Source: Lachnospiraceae bacterium (lineage in GTDB: Bacteria; Bacillota; Clostridia; Lachnospirales; Lachnospiraceae). Taken from it: a stretch of 64,000 nucleotides of DNA. The stretch lies in assembly GCA_022793375.1 (NCBI GenBank), contig JAAWCS010000068.1:1-64000 (forward strand), in the 5' to 3' direction. Shown here piece by piece: positions 41,206 through 51,124 of the stretch. The notes beneath the pieces were generated by a model. It was not told where the DNA came from, did not search any database, and saw only the letters and a list, made by a program, of their open reading frames with translations. A program made the position numbers and the translations under genes. Position 1 is the stretch's first letter. Every line of letters begins with the position of its first letter.

Positions 41206-42890
41206 TGTTTTTCGATCCGCTCCAAAAAGGACTGCAGACGGCTTCTGGCCTGCGCAATCTGCGCTGATTCCTGGCTGTCCAGCGCTTTTTCAAACAGATT
41301 CAATTCCTGCTCGATCAAAAGCCTCTTGTTTCCCACATTTTCCTCGTAGAGCCGCTCCCCCTTTAATAAAAGAAGCTTGTTCTCCTCCTGGTCGCGGGGA
41401 TGAATTTTTAAATACGACAAATCCTGCAGACGCTTTTCGATTTCCTCGTCGCTCATCTGCGTAAACTGGCTCTTGATGACCTGGCGCACGGTCTTGCCGG
41501 TCGATACTACCTTTACCTCGACCTCGAGGATCGAATTGATGTCGTAGGTGTAGGTCACATCCACCGGTTCTTCGCCGGCCTTGGCCTTGGGGATGTCGAT
41601 CTCCAGCTTGCCCAGGCTTAGATTGTTGCGGGCAAAGCGGCTCTCCCCCTGCAGAATCTGCACGGTAATCCGCGTCTGATTGTCGCGGATCGTGTACATC
41701 CGCTCGGTGCGGCTGGCGGGAATTACGGTATTGCGCTCAATAATCGGGCAGTAGTGGCCGCCCTCGTAGTGCCCTTCTTCGATTTCCCGCACTACCTCCG
41801 TGCCCAGCGTAAACGGACAGACGTCGGTTAAGATTACTTCTTTGATCGCCGCGTTTCTCTCCTTCATAGCCGCCTGGATCGCCGCGCCCAGAGCCACCGC
41901 CTCGTCGGGATTGACCGAAGCGTCGGGCAGGCGGCGAAACAGCTTGGCCACAAAATGGCGGATCATCGGCATCTTCGTCGCCCCGCCGACCAGCACGACC
42001 TTGTCAATCTCCGAAAGACGCACGCCGGCGTCGCTCAGACTGCGTTTGATCGGCTGGCGGATCCGCTCCAGCAGATCGCCGCAGGCCGCCTCGTATTCCG
42101 GAGCGCTGATCGTCTGCTCATACTCCTTATCCTGGTAATGAAAGCTAAGCGTGCAGACATTGGACTGCGAAAAGGCCAGTTTGCATTCCTCCGCCCGGTG
42201 GTACAGGCTTTCCAGCGATTTTAAGTCCATCTCCAGCGGATTAAGACCCTGTGTCTCGCAGAACAGCTTAATCAGCGCGTCGGTGAAATCCTCGCCGCCC
42301 AGGAAATTGTCTCCGGCCACGGCGCGTACCTCAAGAATATTTTCAAACAGTTCCAAAATCGATACGTCAAACGTACCGCCGCCCAGGTCAAAGACCAGAA
42401 AGCGGGTGTTGCGGTTTTCCTGATACAGGCCGTAGGCAATGGCCGCCGCCGTCGGTTCGCTGATGATGCGCTCCACGGTAAGCCCCGCCAGCTCTCCCGC
42501 CCGTTTGGTCGCCCGCCGCCGGCTGTCATTGAAATACGCCGGCACGCTGATGACCGCCTCCGTGACCGGTTCTCCCAGGAATTCCTCGGCATCCTCCTTT
42601 AAGGAGCGCAGTACAAAGGACGACAGTTCCTCCGCCCGGTAGGACTTGCCGCTTAGCACAAATTCCTTGTCGCTGCCCATGCTTCGCTTAAAAACCGAAG
42701 CCGCGCTCAACGGGTAGAGACGCATCCGTTCCTGCGCCGTCTCCCCCACGAAAACCTGTCCCTCCTCATCGATGCTAACGACCGACGGGGTCAAATGCTT
42801 ACCCAGGCGGTTCGGGATCAGCTGCGCCCCCTCCGGCGTAAAATAGGCCGCCAGGCTGTTGGTGGTTCCTAAATCAATTCCAATAATCAT
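41202..42890 (-). CDS. HscC-like Hsp70 chaperone
   Basis: 562 residues, shorter than DnaK (about 610-640) and similar to E. coli HscC (about 556). Hsp70 signatures: [48 protein letters not shown]. The substrate-binding beta domain is present ([31 protein letters not shown]), and the lid is short. It lies 3 bp after the J-like/TPR gene and overlaps the exporter gene. A specialised, not housekeeping, chaperone is the best reading. Its clients may be the exporter or secreted proteins, by context only. Confidence 0.9.
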   Translation of the reverse strand: MIIGIDLGTTNSLAAYFTPEGAQLIPNRLGKHLTPSVVSIDEEGQVFVGETAQERMRLYPLSAASVFKRSMGSDKEFVLSGKSYRAEELSSFVLRSLKEDAEEFLGEPVTEAVISVPAYFNDSRRRATKRAGELAGLTVERIISEPTAAAIAYGLYQENRNTRFLVFDLGGGTFDVSILELFENILEVRAVAGDNFLGGEDFTDALIKLFCETQGLNPLEMDLKSLESLYHRAEECKLAFSQSNVCTLSFHYQDKEYEQTISAPEYEAACGDLLERIRQPIKRSLSDAGVRLSEIDKVVLVGGATKMPMIRHFVAKLFRRLPDASVNPDEAVALGAAIQAAMKERNAAIKEVILTDVCPFTLGTEVVREIEEGHYEGGHYCPIIERNTVIPASRTERMYTIRDNQTRITVQILQGESRFARNNLSLGKLEIDIPKAKAGEEPVDVTYTYDINSILEVEVKVVSTGKTVRQVIKSQFTQMSDEEIEKRLQDLSYLKIHPRDQEENKLLLLKGERLYEENVGNKRLLIEQELNLFEKALDSQESAQIAQARSRLQSFLERIEKQ

Positions 42891-42893
42891 TCC

Positions 42894-45800
42894 TTACCAT
42901 TTCCTTCTGTTCTCTAAGTAATACTTGCTAGTCTCATTGTGAGGGTTGATCTCCAGGCAGCGCCGGAAATATCCTTCCGCTTCCTCAAATCGTTTCTGGA
43001 AAAGCCGTACAAGCCCCATTCCCAGCTGCGCCTCATAGCAGCCGCCGTAATGGCAGAAATCGCAGCGGCGGCAGCCCATCATGCGCGTAAAGCATTCCTC
43101 GGCTTTCTCAAGCTTTCCGCCGTATAAGTACAGTTCCCCCAGCCGGAACAGATACGAAGGCGCCGAGGCCAAAATCCCCATATAGCTTTCATCCTTCTGC
43201 GGCAGGCTTTCCAGGTACTTTTGCGCCCGCGCGTAATAGCGGGCCAGTTCCTTCTGCTTTTTCAGGTAATAGCATACCTCCAGCATCATCACCAGCGTCT
43301 GGAACGTTGACTCGTTGTCCTGTGTCTCATTCGCCAGCCGGTTGTGCAGCAGGTGGTAGGCCGTCTTGTAATCGCGGGTCACCTCAATCAGATGTGCGGC
43401 GTACTGGCGCTCCACCCAGGCATCGTTGGGATACTTCTTTAAAAGCTTTTTGTACCGTCTCTGCGCTTCACGCAGATCGCCCAGGGACGCATAGTCGTCG
43501 GCGATATCCACCTGCGCGCGCTTAGAGCGGGAATCTTTATCCTGCAAATACGCTTCCAGCTCCCGGATCGCGTCCCGGTAGCGCCCCATGCGCTCGTAGA
43601 CTTCGGCCCGGTCCATGTAAAAGGAAGCGCGCCCCGGAAACAGCTTTTCATTTTCCCCCAGGCACCTAAGCGCCTCGGCGAAACGTCCCTGGATCAGATA
43701 CAGCACGGCCAGGTTTTTCCAGGGTAAAATACTTTTCTCCTCTTCTGTCAGAAGTTCGATCGCCCGCCGGTAATACCCCTCCGCCTCTTCGTAGCGGTCC
43801 ATATGCTGATAATTCACGCCCATGTTGTTCTGAGCATAGAGGTTATCCGGCTCCAGTTCCATGGCCTTTTGATAATCCTCGTTGGCCTCCTCCAGGCGGT
43901 AGACATCGCTCAAAAGCAGGCCTCTTTCAATATGGTAGTACGCGGTCGGGCGCAGTTTTACAAGCTTATTTGCCAGTTCAAAGGCCGGTTCAAAATGCCG
44001 CAGGTCGCGGTCATCGTTCAGACGGTCCTGATAGATATGCATCAGGCGGAACAGGGCGCGGATCTCGTCGGGGTCGATCTCCAGGATCTTCTTGTACAAA
44101 TCCTCGATCCCCTCCTTTTTGCCGCTCTTTTCCAGGCAGTCGGCCAGCTGTCCCATAATCACCGAATTGTCCGGCTGGTTTGTGAGCAGCTGCCGGTAAA
44201 TATCCTCCGCTTCCTTATAGTTTTGCAGACCCTTGAGGATCCCGGCCTTGGCGTAGCGCAGGCCGTCGTCGCCAGGGAAATGACGCAGGGCCTCCCCGAC
44301 AATCCCCATCGCCTCGTTCCAGTTCTTTTCATCCATGTAGCAGAAAGTCAGTTCCTTCCAGACTTCCGCTTCCTCCAGCTGGTCCTCGCCGGGTTCCAGT
44401 TCCCGTTCGGGGTCGCCGCCCTGGATCCAGTCAATGACCGCGCGGCACAGCTCCTTCGGGCGCTGCAGATCCTCTTTTTTCTCCGCCAGATAGCGCAGGT
44501 TGCGGGCTTCAAAGAAATCCAGTTCCGCACAGGAAAGCCCCTGTTTTCTGGCCGCTTCAATGATCTCCATCGAATTTTTATACTGGCGGTAAAAATAAAA
44601 TACCTTGGCCGCCATCCGGTAAGGCGGCAGATAAGCCGGGTAAATCTCAATGGCCCGGTGATAATCGTCCACTACGGCCTGCGCCCGGTGCATCCGGTAG
44701 CTGCACTCCTGCCGGCACACATACGCCGGCAGATACTGCTCGTTGCGCTCAATCAGCTTGTCGCAGGCATCCGCGCTTTCTTCATACCGCTCCATACGGC
44801 ACAAAAGCTGCGCACGCGCCATCATATAGGACTGCAGCATATCCTCGTCTTTTTCCCACTTAAGGGACTCCTCGTAATTCTTCAATGCCTCGTCCTGCCG
44901 CCCCATTTCCTGGCAGCAATAACCGATCGCGTAAAACGTATAACCGATACGGCGCTTTTTTTTCTTTTTTTCCGGATCGTCGCTGTCCGGCAGTTCCATC
45001 ATCTGCTCCTGCCACTCTTTCATAAGCGGCAGCGACTTATCGTAATCCTTCTGCATCATATAGGTACGGCTCAGCATATTGCAGTAATCTATGCGATGCT
45101 CCGGCGGCAGCGGCCGTTCGTTCAAAAGCCTAATACATTCTTCGGCGCACTCCTCCTGAAAATAACACCACCCCAGTTCAATCCGTTCGTCCCAGTCCTC
45201 GGGGTTTTCCGCCAGCCTGGCCTCCATCCGCGGAATTAAATGGCTGTTGGCCTGGCGCATACTGTCAAGCAGCTGCGGATCGTTCTTGCTGATATCCAGA
45301 AGGTCCATAATCCGCTCTTTGGCCGCGTCCCACTCTTCTGCCTGCATCTGGCAGCGCATCAGGCCCACGCTGGCCGGATAGTTGTCAGGCTGCGCCTGCA
45401 AAAGCCCTTCGTAGCTGGCACGGGCCTGCGCATATTCGCCTAAATATTCCTGGGCCGCGGCGCACTGCAAAACGACGTAAGGATTGGTCTGCTCCTGCAG
45501 AAGAAGAGCCTGCAGGCATTCTCCTACATCGGCCTTATTCCCCTTTCGCCGGGCGATCCGCATCCGTTCGACGTCGGCAAAGGGATGGTAAATCCCCGTA
45601 TCCTCCAGCTGCGCCAGCAAATCCTTTGCTTCCTCCAGAGATTTTCTCAGATTTGCCGTCTCCTCATCCTCCGGCTCCCCGCCGGCTAAGGCCTCCTCCT
45701 GATAGTCCCCCGGCATATTCATGCAGCTGTCCATCAGCCGCTTTGTCTGCAGATAAATGTTGATATATGTGTCGTAGTCCCCATCGTCCGGCCCGTCAAA

Positions 45801-46319
45801 AAGCGTGAAATCAATAAAGCCGCCGTTCTCGATTTCAAAGCAGACGTAATTTACAAATTCCCGCGGGAATTTTTCCAAAAGCTGCTGTCTCTGCTCGACA
45901 ATCAAAAACTCCTTATCCAGAATCCGCCAGATTTCCTGCGGCAGGCGAAAATGATCCATCAAAAATACCAATAGCCGTTCCCGTACCTCGTCCGCCGTGT
46001 CCAGGGCCTGGCACAAATCGTCCTGCAAAAGTTCCTTCCAGCGCTCCGGCGACGTCCTTTTTTCAAAAGAGGCGTAGATTCCCGCCGCCTGCTCGACCCA
46101 CAGGCCGACCGGCGACGTATCCCGTTCTTTCTCTTCCTCCTCGTTCGGCCGGTCCGCCAGCAGGATCGCCGTCTCATACGCTTCCCGCAGACGCTTAAAC
46201 CCCGTCGGGTCATCCTCGGGATTTACATGGACCAGCAGACGGCGGTAAGCCGCCTTGATTTGATTTTTATCCTTTGTCTCCTTTAATTGAAGAATCCGAA
46301 AAACTTCCTGTGCTTCCAT
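42894..46319 (-). CDS. J-like domain plus TPR repeat protein
   Basis: 1141 residues. An N-terminal J-like domain (about 1-60: EVFRILQLKETKDKNQIKAAYRRLLVHVNPEDDP...FKRLREAYE) lacks the canonical HPD: the loop has H31-VN-PEDD instead. Most of the rest is TPR helix pairs (for example AEDIYRQLLTNQPDNSVIMGQLADCLEKSG and ANEDYQKAMELEPDNLYAQNNMGVNY). A CXXC-type segment CRRCDFCHYGGCYEAQLG lies near 1095. It is probably the co-chaperone or scaffold of the HscC-like protein 3 bp downstream. Start at ATG 46319 has GGGAGG nine bases upstream; the earlier ATG touches that site. Confidence 0.88.
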   Translation of the reverse strand: MEAQEVFRILQLKETKDKNQIKAAYRRLLVHVNPEDDPTGFKRLREAYETAILLADRPNEEEEKERDTSPVGLWVEQAAGIYASFEKRTSPERWKELLQDDLCQALDTADEVRERLLVFLMDHFRLPQEIWRILDKEFLIVEQRQQLLEKFPREFVNYVCFEIENGGFIDFTLFDGPDDGDYDTYINIYLQTKRLMDSCMNMPGDYQEEALAGGEPEDEETANLRKSLEEAKDLLAQLEDTGIYHPFADVERMRIARRKGNKADVGECLQALLLQEQTNPYVVLQCAAAQEYLGEYAQARASYEGLLQAQPDNYPASVGLMRCQMQAEEWDAAKERIMDLLDISKNDPQLLDSMRQANSHLIPRMEARLAENPEDWDERIELGWCYFQEECAEECIRLLNERPLPPEHRIDYCNMLSRTYMMQKDYDKSLPLMKEWQEQMMELPDSDDPEKKKKKRRIGYTFYAIGYCCQEMGRQDEALKNYEESLKWEKDEDMLQSYMMARAQLLCRMERYEESADACDKLIERNEQYLPAYVCRQECSYRMHRAQAVVDDYHRAIEIYPAYLPPYRMAAKVFYFYRQYKNSMEIIEAARKQGLSCAELDFFEARNLRYLAEKKEDLQRPKELCRAVIDWIQGGDPERELEPGEDQLEEAEVWKELTFCYMDEKNWNEAMGIVGEALRHFPGDDGLRYAKAGILKGLQNYKEAEDIYRQLLTNQPDNSVIMGQLADCLEKSGKKEGIEDLYKKILEIDPDEIRALFRLMHIYQDRLNDDRDLRHFEPAFELANKLVKLRPTAYYHIERGLLLSDVYRLEEANEDYQKAMELEPDNLYAQNNMGVNYQHMDRYEEAEGYYRRAIELLTEEEKSILPWKNLAVLYLIQGRFAEALRCLGENEKLFPGRASFYMDRAEVYERMGRYRDAIRELEAYLQDKDSRSKRAQVDIADDYASLGDLREAQRRYKKLLKKYPNDAWVERQYAAHLIEVTRDYKTAYHLLHNRLANETQDNESTFQTLVMMLEVCYYLKKQKELARYYARAQKYLESLPQKDESYMGILASAPSYLFRLGELYLYGGKLEKAEECFTRMMGCRRCDFCHYGGCYEAQLGMGLVRLFQKRFEEAEGYFRRCLEINPHNETSKYYLENRRKW

Positions 46320-46352
46320 CCGTATCATCCTCCCTCTCTGTCTGCCGTATTT

Positions 46353-47654
46353 TTACGGAAGCTGTTCCCGTACCCGCCGCACAGCCTCCTGCAGCTGATT
46401 GTCCTGCGCCTTGTCAGGCACGGCCTGCCCGGCCGCCTCTTCGGAAAGCTCGATCTCCACGTCGGGCGTCAAGCCCACTCCATGAATATTGCGGTCCGAA
46501 TGGATATAGTAATCCGCTACCGTCAGTTTGACTGCCCGCGTTCCCTGCGGGTTTGTCGTATACGTATTCTGCATGATACCTTTGCCAAAGGTCGTCGTCC
46601 CTACCAGAATGCCCGCGCCAAAGTCCTGTATATTGCCGCTGAACACCTCGGCCGCGCTGGCCGTGTTGCCGTTGACCAGCACTGCCAGCGGCACGTTAAG
46701 AGCCGCGGCCGCGTCGGATTCATATTCCAGGTAGCGGTTGCCGTCTTTATCCTTTGCATAGAAAATGAGTCCCTCCGGCAGCAGGTAATCAAGCATTTCC
46801 TCCACCGCGGTCAAAAGGCCGCCGCCGTTATCGCGCATGTCGATAACCAATCCCCGCATGCCCTGCGTCTTCAGCTCTTCAAAGGCCGCCTGAAACTGGG
46901 CCGGCGTCACCCCGTCAAACGAGGAAACCGCCATGTAGCCGATCTGTCCCTCCAGCATTTCGTGCTCTACGGTAAGAATCTCTACCTGCCGGCGTTCGAC
47001 GTCAAAGTAGAGCATCTCCTCCTCGCCCTCCCTGACAATCGACAGACGCACGACGCTTCCCTCGTCCCCTTTAATCATCAATACCACCTGGTCGAGATCC
47101 ATGCCGCTTACCTCTGTCTCCCCCACCGCGTAGACGATATCGCCCGGCAAAAGCCCTGCCTCATAGGCCGGCGAACCGCGGTAAGGTTTTACGATCGTGA
47201 CCACGCCGGTTGTACGATTTTGATTCACGACACAGCCGATTCCGTAGTATTCCCCCTCCGTCTGGTTCGTAAAGGATTCCAGCGCACTCTCATTATAATA
47301 CACGGAATACGGGTCGTCCAGTGCATTCAGCATCCCTGAAAGCATTCCGTCCTGTAATTTTTTATCGTCAAAACCGTAGAGGAAATACTGACCGATACGC
47401 TGATAGACCGCATTTATCTCCGCGATAAATTCCTCCGTAAGTATACTGTCTGCCTGGGCCGGAAGCTGCTCTTGTATCTGCTGCTTCGCCATATGACGGC
47501 CCAGCGCCGCGCCGCCCACGACTACGCTCACCAGCAAAAGAGCAGTCAGAAGCCCGCTTAAAAAACCCCGAAAAAAGCGGCTGTCCGCGGCAGGCGGCAT
47601 CTCTGTCGACGGCTCCGCAAGCGGTTCTTCTGTCTTGTCAAATTCATTATCCAT
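46353..47654 (-). CDS. C-terminal processing protease (S41, CtpA-like)
   Basis: 433 residues: one membrane helix near 35-60 (FLSGLLTALLLVSVVVGGAAL), a PDZ domain (about 140-220, GDIVYAVGETEVSGMDLDQVV), then the S41 domain with catalytic Ser in NGNTASAAEVFSG and Lys in TTFGKGIMQ. It is tethered at the outer face of the membrane and cleaves exported proteins. I start at 47654 (MDNEFDKTEEP) with AGGAGG nine bases upstream. It is the first gene of the run ctpA, J-TPR, HscC-like, exporter pair. Confidence 0.94.
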   Translation of the reverse strand: MDNEFDKTEEPLAEPSTEMPPAADSRFFRGFLSGLLTALLLVSVVVGGAALGRHMAKQQIQEQLPAQADSILTEEFIAEINAVYQRIGQYFLYGFDDKKLQDGMLSGMLNALDDPYSVYYNESALESFTNQTEGEYYGIGCVVNQNRTTGVVTIVKPYRGSPAYEAGLLPGDIVYAVGETEVSGMDLDQVVLMIKGDEGSVVRLSIVREGEEEMLYFDVERRQVEILTVEHEMLEGQIGYMAVSSFDGVTPAQFQAAFEELKTQGMRGLVIDMRDNGGGLLTAVEEMLDYLLPEGLIFYAKDKDGNRYLEYESDAAAALNVPLAVLVNGNTASAAEVFSGNIQDFGAGILVGTTTFGKGIMQNTYTTNPQGTRAVKLTVADYYIHSDRNIHGVGLTPDVEIELSEEAAGQAVPDKAQDNQLQEAVRRVREQLP

Positions 47655-47745
47655 CGATCCACCTCCTAGTATCATATCATTATAATACATAATTGCGGAA
47701 AATAACAGTGGATATTATGGAGATTCGGTGAAATCGAGACGGATT

Positions 47746-47773
47746 TTGATTGCAAAACCAGTAAAAGTATACT
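47746..47773 (+). promoter_or_regulatory. Promoter of the transglutaminase-fold lipoprotein
   Basis: TTGATT (47746-47751), 16 bp, TATACT (47768-47773). The start codon is only about 12 bp after the -10 box and no Shine-Dalgarno sequence fits in between, so the mRNA may be nearly leaderless. Confidence 0.55.
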
Positions 47774-47784
47774 ATTCTTAATGT

Positions 47785-49116
47785 ATGAAAAGACAACGCA
47801 ACCACAATCGCTTCGTTTTCCTGCTGATTCTCTGTCTGGCGCTGAATCTTGGCGGATGCCGGGCCGCCGGGCAGCTTAAGGACGAGCTTTCCCAGGTGTC
47901 CGACGGCATTGCAGCCCTTTTGTCGGAAAACCCCGATTCTCACTCGCCTGAAAAGCCGGACGCAGCCAGCCAGGACAGGCCGGACAGCACAAACGGCGCC
48001 TGGGAGGACGTAACGTATGACCCGCTTTTATATCCGTATTACGGCCAGCTGAGCCAAGACGCGCAGGCCGTCTACCGCCAGGTCTGCCACTATGCGGCCG
48101 CGCAGACGCCCTCCTTAGAACCCTGCCGGAATCTGACCGAGGACGAGGCCGAAGCTGTTATGACTGCCGTCTATTACGACCAGCCCGGTCTCTTCTGGCT
48201 GGACGGGGACTACGAATACCGCCATCTGAACGGACAGGTGATCGAACTGATTCTGCATTTTAACGACCTCGCACAGGATCTTACGGCAAACCGGCAGGCG
48301 TTTGAGAAAGCGGCTCTTTCGATTCTTGACGAAGCCCGGCAGGCTTCGGAGCCGGCTGCCAGGGAGCGCATCGTCCATGACCGGCTTCTGGAGGGAGTTA
48401 TCTACGACGAAAATGCGCCCTACAACCAAAATGCCTACAGCGCGCTGGTCGGCGGTTTTGCCGTCTGCGCCGGCTATGCCAGGGCTTTCCAGTATCTGCT
48501 GCTTGAATTGGAGATTCCCTGCTATTACTGTGTCGGTACCGCCGTCAGTTACCGTGACGGTCCGCAAGGCCTTGTGGAGGATCACGCCTGGAATATCGTC
48601 TGCCTGGACGGAGAATACTACAACGTAGACCCGACCTGGAACGACACGCTCTTAGCCGAGCGGGGTCTGATCTCCTACGGGTATTACAACCAGACGGACG
48701 ATGCCTTCCTCGCCGATCATACCCGCGACGTAAAATCCGCCGAACTGCCGGCCTGCACGGGAACGCGTTTTACCTACGAAGCGCTCTACGGCCATCCGGC
48801 CGAACTGGGGATCCTCCCGGCGCTGGGCCTTTCCGAGGAGGACGTAATCTATGATCTTGAAGCCTATTACGAGCACTGCCTGCGCACCCTCGTTGAGTCC
48901 GGCCCCGGCGAGTCCACTTTGACCGCCATCTTGTGGGGCGAGGAGCTCTGTGGCGCCGTACAGGACTCTATCAACAGCGGCGCTTATGAAAACGGCTTCC
49001 TTTCCTCGGCCGCAAAGGAGCTTTCTCTGAACGGTTTCCACTTCTCCGTCCACCTTTCCTTCCAGGAGATGGGCGGCGGCTGTTACCTGCTGGAGCAGAG
49101 TATGACGCTGGAGTAA
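47785..49116 (+). CDS. Transglutaminase-fold lipoprotein
   Basis: 443 residues. The signal peptide ends in LNLGGC (lipid Cys25), then a linker to about 80. The transglutaminase-like core has the catalytic triad in order: Cys in GFAVCAGYARAFQYLL, His in EDHAWNIVCLDGEYY and Asp in NVDPTWND (about 225-290). Such domains in Firmicutes act outside the cell as peptidases or cross-linkers of cell-wall or surface proteins; the exact reaction is unknown. It is divergent from ctpA. The C-terminal 130 residues have no recognised domain. No ribosome site is visible before the ATG. Confidence 0.87.
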   Translation: MKRQRNHNRFVFLLILCLALNLGGCRAAGQLKDELSQVSDGIAALLSENPDSHSPEKPDAASQDRPDSTNGAWEDVTYDPLLYPYYGQLSQDAQAVYRQVCHYAAAQTPSLEPCRNLTEDEAEAVMTAVYYDQPGLFWLDGDYEYRHLNGQVIELILHFNDLAQDLTANRQAFEKAALSILDEARQASEPAARERIVHDRLLEGVIYDENAPYNQNAYSALVGGFAVCAGYARAFQYLLLELEIPCYYCVGTAVSYRDGPQGLVEDHAWNIVCLDGEYYNVDPTWNDTLLAERGLISYGYYNQTDDAFLADHTRDVKSAELPACTGTRFTYEALYGHPAELGILPALGLSEEDVIYDLEAYYEHCLRTLVESGPGESTLTAILWGEELCGAVQDSINSGAYENGFLSSAAKELSLNGFHFSVHLSFQEMGGGCYLLEQSMTLE

Positions 49117-49125
49117 AAAACAGGA

Positions 49126-49154
49126 TTGACAACGCGGCAAAAATCACCTAGAAT
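49126..49154 (+). promoter_or_regulatory. Promoter of the FabG-like gene
   Basis: TTGACA (49126-49131), 17 bp, TAGAAT (49149-49154). The leader of about 90 nt carries the two-hairpin motif. Confidence 0.85.
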
Positions 49155-49185
49155 GGGAATGGGTTCGTTATTTATTTATCCATAA

Positions 49186-49228
49186 TGACCGCAAAGGTAT
49201 CCCTTTCTGTCCTGAAAACACGGACAAA
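49186..49228 (+). ncRNA. Two-hairpin leader motif, copy before the FabG-like gene
   Basis: UGACC-GCAAA-GGUAU (three to five pairs) and UGUCC-UGAAAACAC-GGACA (five pairs) lie between the promoter and the ribosome site. Against the exporter copies the second stem has changed on both sides (UGCCC/GGGCA to UGUCC/GGACA), which keeps the pairing while the loop UGAAAACAC stays the same. Confidence 0.55.
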
Positions 49229-49251
49229 TATAAGGAAATGAGGTAAAAGCG

Positions 49252-49995
49252 ATGTTAAAAGGAAAAACAGCAATTGTAACCGGCGGAACCAGAGGAATCG
49301 GATACGCCATCGTCAAGAAATTCCTCGATAACGGCGCCAACGTCGCCCTGTTTGGTTCCAGACTGGAGACCGTAGACAAGGCCCTGCAGGCTTTGCAGGA
49401 GGAAAACCCCGCGTATCCGGTCATGGGACTGTGTCCGGATTTGACCGACAGCGACGCGGTGGCCGCAGCGTTTGCCCAGGTAAAGGACAAGTTCGGAAGT
49501 CTCGATATCCTGGCCAACAACGCCGGCGTCTCCTCCAGCACCCCGCTGTGCGACTACAAGCCCGGTGAATTCGAGAAGATTATGAACCTCAACGTGACCG
49601 CCGTATATATCTGCTGCCAGGCGGCGGCCCGTATTATGAAGGAGCAGGGCGGCGGCGTTATCATCAACACCAGCTCCATGGTCAGCCTGTACGGCCAGCC
49701 CTCCGGCAGCGGCTACCCGGCTTCCAAATTTGCCGTAAACGGCTTGACCCGTTCCTTGGCCAGAGAGCTTGGCAAGGATCGGATCCGCGTCAATGCCGTC
49801 GCGCCCGGCATCACCAAGACCGATATGGTGGCGGCCCTGCCTGAGGCCATGATCCAGCCGATGATCGCCCGCATTCCCTTAGGGAGGATCGGCGAGCCCG
49901 AGGACATCGCCAACGCGTTCCTGTTTTTAGCCAGCGATATGGGCAGCTATGTCACCGGCGAGATCCTTTCCGTGGACGGCGCGATGATGACGTGA
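49252..49995 (+). CDS. Short-chain dehydrogenase, FabG-like 3-oxoacyl reductase
   Basis: 247 residues, classical SDR. TGGTRGIG binds NAD(P), NNAG is the structural motif, and the catalytic Ser-Tyr-Lys is TSS...YPASK. FabG reduces 3-oxoacyl-ACP, but no other fatty-acid gene is here, so a hydroxysteroid or sugar alcohol dehydrogenase is equally possible; the family is broad. Own promoter at 49126; GAGG ribosome site. The gene sits between a lipoprotein and the second LytTR system. Confidence 0.88.
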   Translation: MLKGKTAIVTGGTRGIGYAIVKKFLDNGANVALFGSRLETVDKALQALQEENPAYPVMGLCPDLTDSDAVAAAFAQVKDKFGSLDILANNAGVSSSTPLCDYKPGEFEKIMNLNVTAVYICCQAAARIMKEQGGGVIINTSSMVSLYGQPSGSGYPASKFAVNGLTRSLARELGKDRIRVNAVAPGITKTDMVAALPEAMIQPMIARIPLGRIGEPEDIANAFLFLASDMGSYVTGEILSVDGAMMT

Positions 49996-50023
49996 TGCAG
50001 ATTCACGCCGGCGCATACAGGGT

Positions 50024-51123
50024 TTAATCCCGCCCCTCCACAGGGAAGGCAGCAGTCAGCCGGAACCGGCCGTCTTGGGTCCGGCTGACTATGCTCCCAT
50101 GGTATTTTTTCACCGCAAAGCCGATGCTTTTTAAGCCATAGCCGTGGTTTTCCTTTTCGCTCTTGCTCGTTTTCAGTTCTCCGTTTTCCCAGTTTAAATC
50201 ATGCTCATAATAATTGTCAAAGCACAGAAGCAAAAACCCCTTTTCTTTTTCCGCTTTTACGTGGATCATTTTTTTCTCTTCATCGGCCAGGGTACGGGCG
50301 CTCTCAATGGCATTGTCCAGGGCATTGCCAAAAATCGTACACAAATCCATCGGGCTGATGAAATCAAAGAGCCGTCCGTCCAACAGACAGATCAGCTGAA
50401 TCCGCTGCTTTCGGCTTGGCTTTTTAGAAGCCCCTGGATCTTCTGCACCTCCAACTGCTCCGAACGGCTTTTATTGGTGCTGATAATCCCTACCAGGGCA
50501 TAGACCGCGCACAGACTGATTACGCCGCGCATCAATACGATCTGCGGCGGAAAATGCAGATAGTCTACCGTCATTAGGTATTGGGAGTGACAAAAATAAA
50601 TCAGGGGCGCGCCCAGCAAAACACTGTCCAGAAATTCCCGCGCCGACAAACGATAGCCTGCCAAAACCCGCAGCTTTTCTCGGAACACCAGGAGTACCAG
50701 AACGGAAAACGCTACGATCAGCGCATTGCCCGCAAGCGCCGGCAAAAGCTCGGCGCCCCGGTCCATAAAGTGGAAGCCCCAAAAATGCACCGACATCCAG
50801 CTGGCCGTGCGGACAATAAAATGAGTCAGAAAGTAAAACAGCATCGTATACAAAACGGACTCCTGCCGGCGAAAGCCAAACACCACGCGGGCATACAGCG
50901 CATAACTCAAATATAAGATCAGCGTAAAGAAGTAAAAGAAGCTTGCCCGCAGGGGCAGCAGCCAGGCCAGGCTGATTGCCGCCAGACAGGGGAAAAAGAA
51001 CAGGCGGCGCAGGCGCGTCGGGCGGCGTTTGGCAAACAGGCAAAAATAACCGTGCGCCAAGAGGGTCATCGACGCGTTTAAAAAAAGACTGCTGAAAATA
51101 TAATACCAATCATATCGTTCCAT
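50024..51123 (-). pseudogene. GHKL (AgrC-like) sensor kinase with internal deletion
   Basis: The 5' part (51123-50392, 243 residues) encodes a multi-pass membrane sensor (LFLNASMTLLAHGYFCLFAK..., six or so helices) and the start of the linker helix (EQLEVQKIQGLLKSQAE), then stops. A second frame (open through 50024) resumes with LICLLDGRLFDFISPMDLCTIFGNALDNAIES and the G box NHGYGLKSIGFAVKKYHG. The segment that should hold the phospho-accepting His (HDLKHQ-type box, roughly 60-90 residues) is missing, and the frames differ. I infer a deletion plus frameshift. The C-terminal piece could still be an isolated GHKL domain, but autophosphorylation should be lost. Confidence 0.75.
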
Positions 51124-51124
51124 C

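Noticed and set aside
43803-45239. Plus-strand open frame of 478 codons opposite the TPR gene
   Set aside because: Repetitive mirror of TPR codons; no start signal.
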